Shown piece after piece: positions 58,036 through 64,000 of a stretch of 64,000 nucleotides of DNA. Within the stretch, counting starts at the first letter, position 1. Each line of letters opens with the position of its first letter. Origin of the DNA: Isoetes taiwanensis. Taxonomy: Eukaryota; Streptophyta; Lycopodiopsida; Isoetales; Isoetaceae. Position numbers and translations under genes: made by a program. Under the pieces are notes generated by a model, which saw nothing but the letters and a program-made list of their open reading frames with translations, did no database searches and was not told the origin of the DNA. Location: positions 7,986,635 to 8,050,634 of the forward strand of contig JAJEKV010000033.1 of NCBI GenBank assembly GCA_021234155.1. The letters run 5' to 3'.

Positions 58036-59890
58036 AGTGAATTGTATGAGATGTTCAAAGATGAACATCCCGAAGAAGATTAGCATCGAAAAGTTCGAGC
58101 TGCTTAAGCCTACGCGTGTGAGAAGGTTGAAAGAGAGGAACACATGTCGCCGCTGGAAGCATGAACAAGCCGATCTATACAGAAAGCTTTTAGCCCCGAG
58201 GAGCAAATTTCATGCCAACCGTACATGTTCTTGTGGTGTTTGTGCAAAGCAGATGAGAACAATGGCGCCCCGCTAAGCTCCTTCTAAAACATTTCAAAAT
58301 GTTGGTGCTATGTGGAGAGCTACTACCCGCGGATAAGGAAGGCGAAGAGTGGCATAGTTTGGACCGGTGGTGAAGGGAGAGTGCCGTAATCGTGGCAATC
58401 AAAATATTCAAATCATCCTAAGGAGAAAGAGTCGCACGAGAACATTGAATGGCAAGTTTACAAGTACGCGAACGAACCTTCCAAAGCCGGCACTTCAAGG
58501 AGGTTGAAGCTTGTTACCGAAAAGCGGACTCCGTGTACATTGCTTGACAAGATGTTTCAAAGACCTTTTACAAAGTTCACTATTCACAACTTTTCAAAGA
58601 AGTTGGCAGAGCAAACAATTCAGAAATCGCAAAAATTTGAGGGATGATTCTCGCTTTGTCAAGAATGGACTTTGCAGAGAACTACACTTTGCAGCCATTC
58701 AGTGGAAGTTCAACCGAAAGATTGGAACAATGACCGATAACTATTCCGTGCATATAACCATGATGAAAGTCAATGGCGAGCTGAAAAAAAACTGCTCATT
58801 TGTATGTTTCCATGTTATGAAGCATGATGCTTTGTTCAGCCGACTCAAGAAGCACCATATTTGGATGATGCAAAAGGTTTTGGCCACATCAAATACCATG
58901 TCATGTGGTCCGATGGGTGTGCCGCCTTTAAGTGTTCTCGAGCCTTTTATTTGAATGTGGCCCAATATTATAAATAACAGTATAAAATTAGGGATGCAAG
59001 GAATTATTTTGGCTCGTGCCATGGAAAAGGAGAACATGATGGGCGTGTGTCGCTTTGAGAAAAGGTTCCCAGCACGAGCAAAGGAAAGAGAATGGTGTCC
59101 GATTTTGGGTGCCAACTCGCTTGCACTTTGCTGAGACAAAAGAAGTGCAAAATGGACAGAGTCATATGGGAGGTGATGGCGTAAGACATTAACAGGGACC
59201 CTCGCTCAGATTGTGAGACATTGCCCGGTACTCTAGCTATACATTGTGTGTCTCGCTATTAATCCAAATTTGACCCAACACTTGTCATGTATAGATCCCC
59301 GCCATGTTTTTGCAATGGTTGCTTGAATTTCGTGATGGGGAGAATGTGAGAATCTCGAGCATTGTGGTGCATGGAAGCCGCACAACCGGAGCCTAGTTCG
59401 CCCCAGTGTCGACCTAACAAGAAGAGCTAGTTGGTTTTTGCGCAACCGATGAGCAAGAACTATCCGATGTACTCCAAATTGAGACATATTTGCATCTTTT
59501 GCTGCCCTGTGGAATCATGAAAATGTTCCATACTGGCCCTCCTATGCGAAGGAGATGCATATTCTTCGTGAAGATGTGATTGACGACTATGGAAATAGAA
59601 TGTCGGCCGGTGACAGGGTTATAGCTGGTCATTACTATCAACTCGCTACAAGGCACAAAGCACAAGTTGTCGGATGACAAAATAGTATTGGTACCACCGA
59701 ATCAGAATTGAGCAAAGTTCACGATGCAAAGAAGTCAAGCATAAGTTGAAGGGGGTAACGACAAATATATATGATCACACGAGAGGTGCATGACATGCTT
59801 ATATCAAGCCTACACCGAGATTGTTGAGTGCACATGACTAAGTTCGCACAAAGGAACTTTCATATTTGCCATCATCTTCTCGTTATGTTG
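58036..59890 (+). pseudogene. DDE-type transposase relic (FAENY / WSDGC / HGKGEHDG family)
   Basis: The exon begins after CTTGCAG (58035) with SELYEMFKDEHPEED and FELLKPTRVRRLKERNTC, a Cys-containing N-terminal module that continues through TCSCGVCAKQM. The core shows DFAENYTLQP (about 58667-58700), then VMWSDGCAAFKCSRAFYLNV (about 58890-58950) and NYFGSCHGKGEHDG (about 59000-59040). These supply the three acidic residues expected of a DDE catalytic triad; the D-G-C and H-G-K-G-x-x-D-G boxes are also found in transposon proteins of animals and protists. Distal pieces continue to about 59700 (YDDYGNRMSAGDRV-like). At least six frame slips and two stops break it. I do not assign a superfamily name. 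Confidence 0.7.
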
Positions 59891-60420
59891 AGAAAACTAG
59901 TCGATTGTCGTAAGTTTTTTGTTATTTACTTATTCTTTAATCAAGTGCATTTTGATACTTCATTTTCAAAGATCACGTAATATCTTCCGTGACCAAGCAA
60001 AATGTATATCGAAAGTACAAAATGTTTATCAATTGTTGCATGAAGAAGTTAAACTAGTCCAGGTTATGTTGAGAAAAACTAGTCGATTGTCGAAGTTTTT
60101 TGTTATTTACTTATTTTTAATCAAGTGCATTTTGATACTTAATTTTCAAGATCACAGAATATCTTCAGACCAAGCAAAATGTATATCGAAAGTACAAAAT
60201 GTTTATCAATTGTTGCATGAAGAAGTTAAACTAGTCTCAGGTTATGTTGAGAAAACTAGTCGATTGTCGCAAGTTTTTTCTTATTTACTTATTTTTTAAT
60301 CAAGTGCATTTTGATACTTAAATTTCAAGATCACACAATATCTTCTCGCTTCCAAGCACAATGTATATCGTAAAGTACAAAATGTTCATCAATTGTTGCA
60401 TGAAGAAGTTAAACTAGTCC
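59882..60420 (+). repeat. Three tandem ~179-bp repeats
   Basis: Units start at about 59883, 60062 and 60240. Each reads GTTATGTTGAGAAAACTAGT, then CGATTGTCG, a T-rich part, AATGTATATCG and CAATTGTTGCATGAAGAAG. The third lacks a following copy. Differences cluster at short CG/TC-containing strings. They lie just after the transposase. Confidence 0.9.
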
Positions 60421-63380
60421 GTGAACTTGTTCTCATAGAATGGATATCAATAGCTTTTCTTTTGATTCATGAAACAAAGAAGAAAGTGGAACATGTATGG
60501 AGACAAAACTTTGTATTACATATCACAAGATATACAACCTGGTCATATCGATATGATGCCAATATATACAAGTCTTGTTGTTCATTTTTATATTAACATT
60601 AATTTACATTCAAAACTGGGTCACAAAATTGGTGAAGAAGCGACATACTATTCTCATTGCTTCAATATGTTACTTTCTTGCAGCTTGTCCATAGCTCCGA
60701 CATGCCATCTGATCCTTGTAGCCCTCTCAAAGCATTTGCCTCCAAACAAATTGTTGTTAGTACATCGGATGGATTATGAAGGATTCTCGCTTCACATACC
60801 ATTGCAGTGTCCGTGCAGTCTACTATTAGTGTGTGTTGTCGTTATTCCCCGCCCTGATACTTCTCGTGATATAAACTCAATTGGCTTCAGATACAAAGGT
60901 TTATCTTCACTTGCTGCAATCCGAAGGCAAGCCCAAACAATGGCTTCCATCAAAGGTGAACCTTAAGTCCCTTTATCCAAGGCCATTGTCAAGATTTTAT
61001 CCACTACTTGATAGGTTCCATGGAGCTATTGATGACCATATTCCTACTTCAAAGTGTTCAAATACAAATTCCGTGAATTGCCTAGGTGGGGCCTTAAAAC
61101 AACACTTTCTTGCCTATTATGTCATAATTTCCAACTAGCTGATCATCCGATACCAAAGTCCTATGTATTTGTTTTGCCAAAACATTATTGATATCAAACA
61201 CTATCAACCTTTTCTCAGACACCCGATATGAAAGAACATGCAATTTATCAATAAAGTATGGTGGAGTTGAATAAAAGAGATTGTATTCAAATTCAATGAA
61301 AAAATGTGTATTTTATAATCAAATAGTGTTTAGCATTGACAATAGGGAGAGGTCAAGCTTTAGCAAGCAACATTTATTAGTACCGTGGTCTAATAGGTTC
61401 AAAAAAGATTTGAATGTGGTCTAACTCCTCAAGTAGTGCTCTCGGTGAGAACATCACGACGATCGATGCATACTTTGTCAAGAACCGTTTCGGGTAATCT
61501 GAATGTGACAACAATACTTACATAATAAGTATTAAAACCATTTGTTTGCAAGACAAAAAGAAGTGAGACACTCACATTGGTAGTTTTACCACACACGATC
61601 GTGTCTACAAACTTCTCGTGACATAAGCCGCAACATAGAGGCCACATGAATCCCCATCTTTCTCGGCAGGGACACTTATGAATCTTCACAACCGGTGAAG
61701 GATTTTGTCCATGCTTCAAAAAGTGGGACACTCGGACAACCGCGCCATAGTGAGGATATGGAGCCCGCAAAAGACCGATCTATTTTGTAGCAAATGAATG
61801 AAAGAAGTCGCTAACATGGTATCCAATCTACTCAATATTAATAAAAGGAGATGTGAAATACAAAATACCTCTTAAGTGCAAGCATGTCAACGCCAATGTC
61901 CCCTTTAATTGAAGATCCTAATGTTGATGGTGTTCTTACTCTTAGTAAGTGCCATGTTGAAGATGGCCAAAGTGTGATGTTCAAGAACTCTACATAGCAT
62001 TGGAATCATGATCCATCCGCACATTCAGCCAATTTATCCCCTCAGTAAGAGCTACCTTTACAATATCTCTTCCACGCCTGAGGTCGCCATAGATTTATCT
62101 TTTTTCGCTTGCCTTGGCCCATGCCGCAAATTCCATGAAGTCAGTCCTGGAAGAACCGTGACGCCTACCTTCTTATCATCCGAACACGAGAGCTGCAGTA
62201 CCTATAACAAGTTGAAAAGGATACAATTACTAACTTGACTTACACATACAAATGAACAAGTTCAAAGTCCAAGACTGCATACATATCCACATGCCGGGTT
62301 GGAAAATTTCCCCACATCCATGTCCAAAGACATCTTGTTCAAATAAATAACACCCATTTCGTGCAAAGATCCTCGAAAATCCTTTGCCTTCTTGAGCTTC
62401 ATCATTCGGTTCAAGAAGGCATCGTATGGCCTGTGATTCAACCGCAAGCTCGGGTTCAATGACCACTACATTTACACAAATCATCTACATTCGCTCACTA
62501 CTATCCATATTATTTTAAAGTTTTTAACTTGATACTAGATGTAGAAAAAATGTAAGAAATGTAGATCAAGTTACCTCAGAGATCATTCTTCCGCTTCCTC
62601 ATTGACATCGCTTTTCTGAGTCAAAGATCCATTTCCTTCCCTACTTTTTGGTTTCCTCACTCGATTCTTATTAGGTCCGTAATCCTCCCGCAACCTCTTC
62701 TCGATTTCTCATTGTCGAATTTCAGCGCCCTTTGCTATGTCGAAGCAAGTTTTGACACAAACTTAAAAGTATAGGGCTCTACATCTTGATGCTCTAATAT
62801 TCCTCTTCATTAGGACCGTAAACATAGGATGTCATGGATTTCTCACCGCTGACACTAAAAATAAAATGCTTTTCTTACCCTGCTTCACCGCTTTCAATTA
62901 TCTTCTTCCGTGGCTTTTTAGGCGTGAGTTCTTCTTGAGTCACATCTTCGCCGCCGCTTTTACTTTTGAAGATGTGGCCTTTAGCTCGCTTCCCTCAATC
63001 TCTCGAGTTCCCGCTCATAACTGAATGTCACCATGCACTGGTGCCGCCTCCTCAACTCAGATTACCGCAGAATAGTGATTTTGCTTTTTCCTTCAATCAA
63101 CGCTTTTTTCCCCTACCACATCTTGCACCTCAATTTTCTTTTGAACCTCCAAAATCGTGAAAACCAACCAAGAATAAGAAATTGCTTCCTCCGACACAAT
63201 GCAAATCAATTTGAAAACAAGCGCACCGACTCGTGGTGTAATTTCGCTCTCAAGAGTTTTTGGCACTTTGAAGCTCAAAATAAATCACATAACGATATCG
63301 GGCCTCAAACTAATCGCCTCTAACTGCTTTCGTATATATCAATAGTCGATATATTACTAGAACTCGATCCACATTGAAGT
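60421..63380. other. Distal part of the transposase-bearing block, no gene recognised
   Basis: Plus frames (60469-60966, 60881-61138) and minus frames (61770-61429; 62484-62230) overlap and break often. A Cys/His-rich minus piece (KIHKCPCRERWGFMWPLCCG at about 61650) hints at a zinc-binding protein. A Lys/Arg/Glu-rich minus region (62640-62960) resembles a disordered nuclear-protein tail. None could be assigned. Confidence 0.3.
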
Positions 63381-63384
63381 ACTT

Positions 63385-63725
63385 TGAGTACATACATATG
63401 TAAACAAATTATTTATCCATGGAATGTACATGTAATGTACATGAATGTGCTCCAATGTATGCACATGTACACATCACACAAGATAAAAATACCTCTAAAT
63501 GTTCTCGCCACAAAACTCAAAGACACAACTCCTAATTTTATGTATTTAAGTTCTACATTTAGGACCCTACAATCGTGAATGTACAACATGTATGTAAGAA
63601 ACACATATATGTATGACATGCAAGCCAAGGAACTATAAGTATAAAATAACCAAGACACCCTACATGCTGTAGCAAACCTTAAGTGCAAAGAATCTACATG
63701 TAAATGGATTCTACATGTAAATGGA
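63385..63725. repeat. GTACAT-rich region (right) with 20-bp tandem repeat
   Basis: ATGTACATG-like words are dense at 63390-63480. At 63690-63731 the unit TCTACATGTAAATGGAT is repeated in tandem two and a half times. It mirrors the GTACAT-rich region at 57.4-57.9 kb, so the two may bracket one DNA transposon of about 6 kb. Confidence 0.45.
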
Positions 63726-64000
63726 TTCTACATTGCAAGAATCCCGGTGCAAAGAATTGAACATAAATCATGAAATATCACACCTCCAAAGGTACACCCA
63801 AGGTCTTTGAAATGTTATCGCCCCATTTGCATGCTCTTGGGCGTGATAGTCCAAAGAAATAGAATATGAGAAACAAGATATGAAATGAATGCTCGCATGG
63901 AGCAACTAGGATAGGGTTCATTATTAGCAAAGCCATTATCGCAAAACACACATCCATGCACGTATATGAATTTTTCTTCACCGGAGAGATCACTAAGCTT

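Noticed and set aside
59882-60420. CRISPR-like array
   Set aside because: Three direct repeats of ~179 bases without short spacers, in a plant nuclear context.

Overview
The window is nuclear DNA from a land plant. The evidence is a spliced DNA polymerase alpha B-subunit gene, an LHT-type amino-acid transporter exon, PPR-like relics, and Ty1/copia, Ty3/gypsy, LINE and Helitron debris of plant type. A non-seed vascular plant such as a fern would fit, but that is inference. Only one gene looks fully intact: POLA2 at 27.2-31.1 kb, 16 exons with no frame error and an E2F-type site 41 bases before its ATG. The rest is mostly transposons at different stages of decay.

Layout. 0-5.2 kb: a minus-strand block resembling part of a large DNA element, with a coiled-coil protein, a strongly diverged histone H3-like gene (canonical first nine residues plus a recognisable histone fold), a possible BAH-like segment, and ~65-bp palindromes sharing ATCACACGACG termini. 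5.8 kb: one transporter exon. 7.4-11.8 kb: a decayed autonomous Helitron, minus strand (HUH Rep plus PIF1-type helicase). 13.9 kb: 3' scrap of a LINE. 18.8-19.3 kb: a MITE with ~77-bp inverted ends. 22.7-26.4 kb: a ~1.2-kb tandem duplication with a PPR relic, its second copy split by a LINE. 27.1-31.1 kb: POLA2. 32.3-34.6 kb: a non-autonomous Helitron with both ends visible, holding a tRNA-like promoter, tandem arrays rich in TTCTAGAA and a purine tract. 37.6-42.5 kb: a spliced, Crypton-like (DUF3504/KIAA1958-type) tyrosine recombinase, minus strand. 44.5-46.7 kb: copia and gypsy fragments. 47.2-49.1 kb: a second LINE, minus strand. 49.5-56.4 kb: unrecognised coding-like relics with repeated TCGAGAAA palindromes. 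57-64 kb: a DDE-type transposase relic (FAENY...WSDGC...HGKGEHDG) between GTACAT-rich flanks.

The two most unusual items are the H3-like gene embedded in mobile-element-like sequence and the intron-containing tyrosine recombinase whose catalytic Tyr lies at the start of its own exon. Frame errors are dense in the transposon blocks and absent from POLA2. This may be decay, or consensus errors in heavily methylated DNA; the sequence alone cannot decide. Calls rest on motif recognition without database searches.
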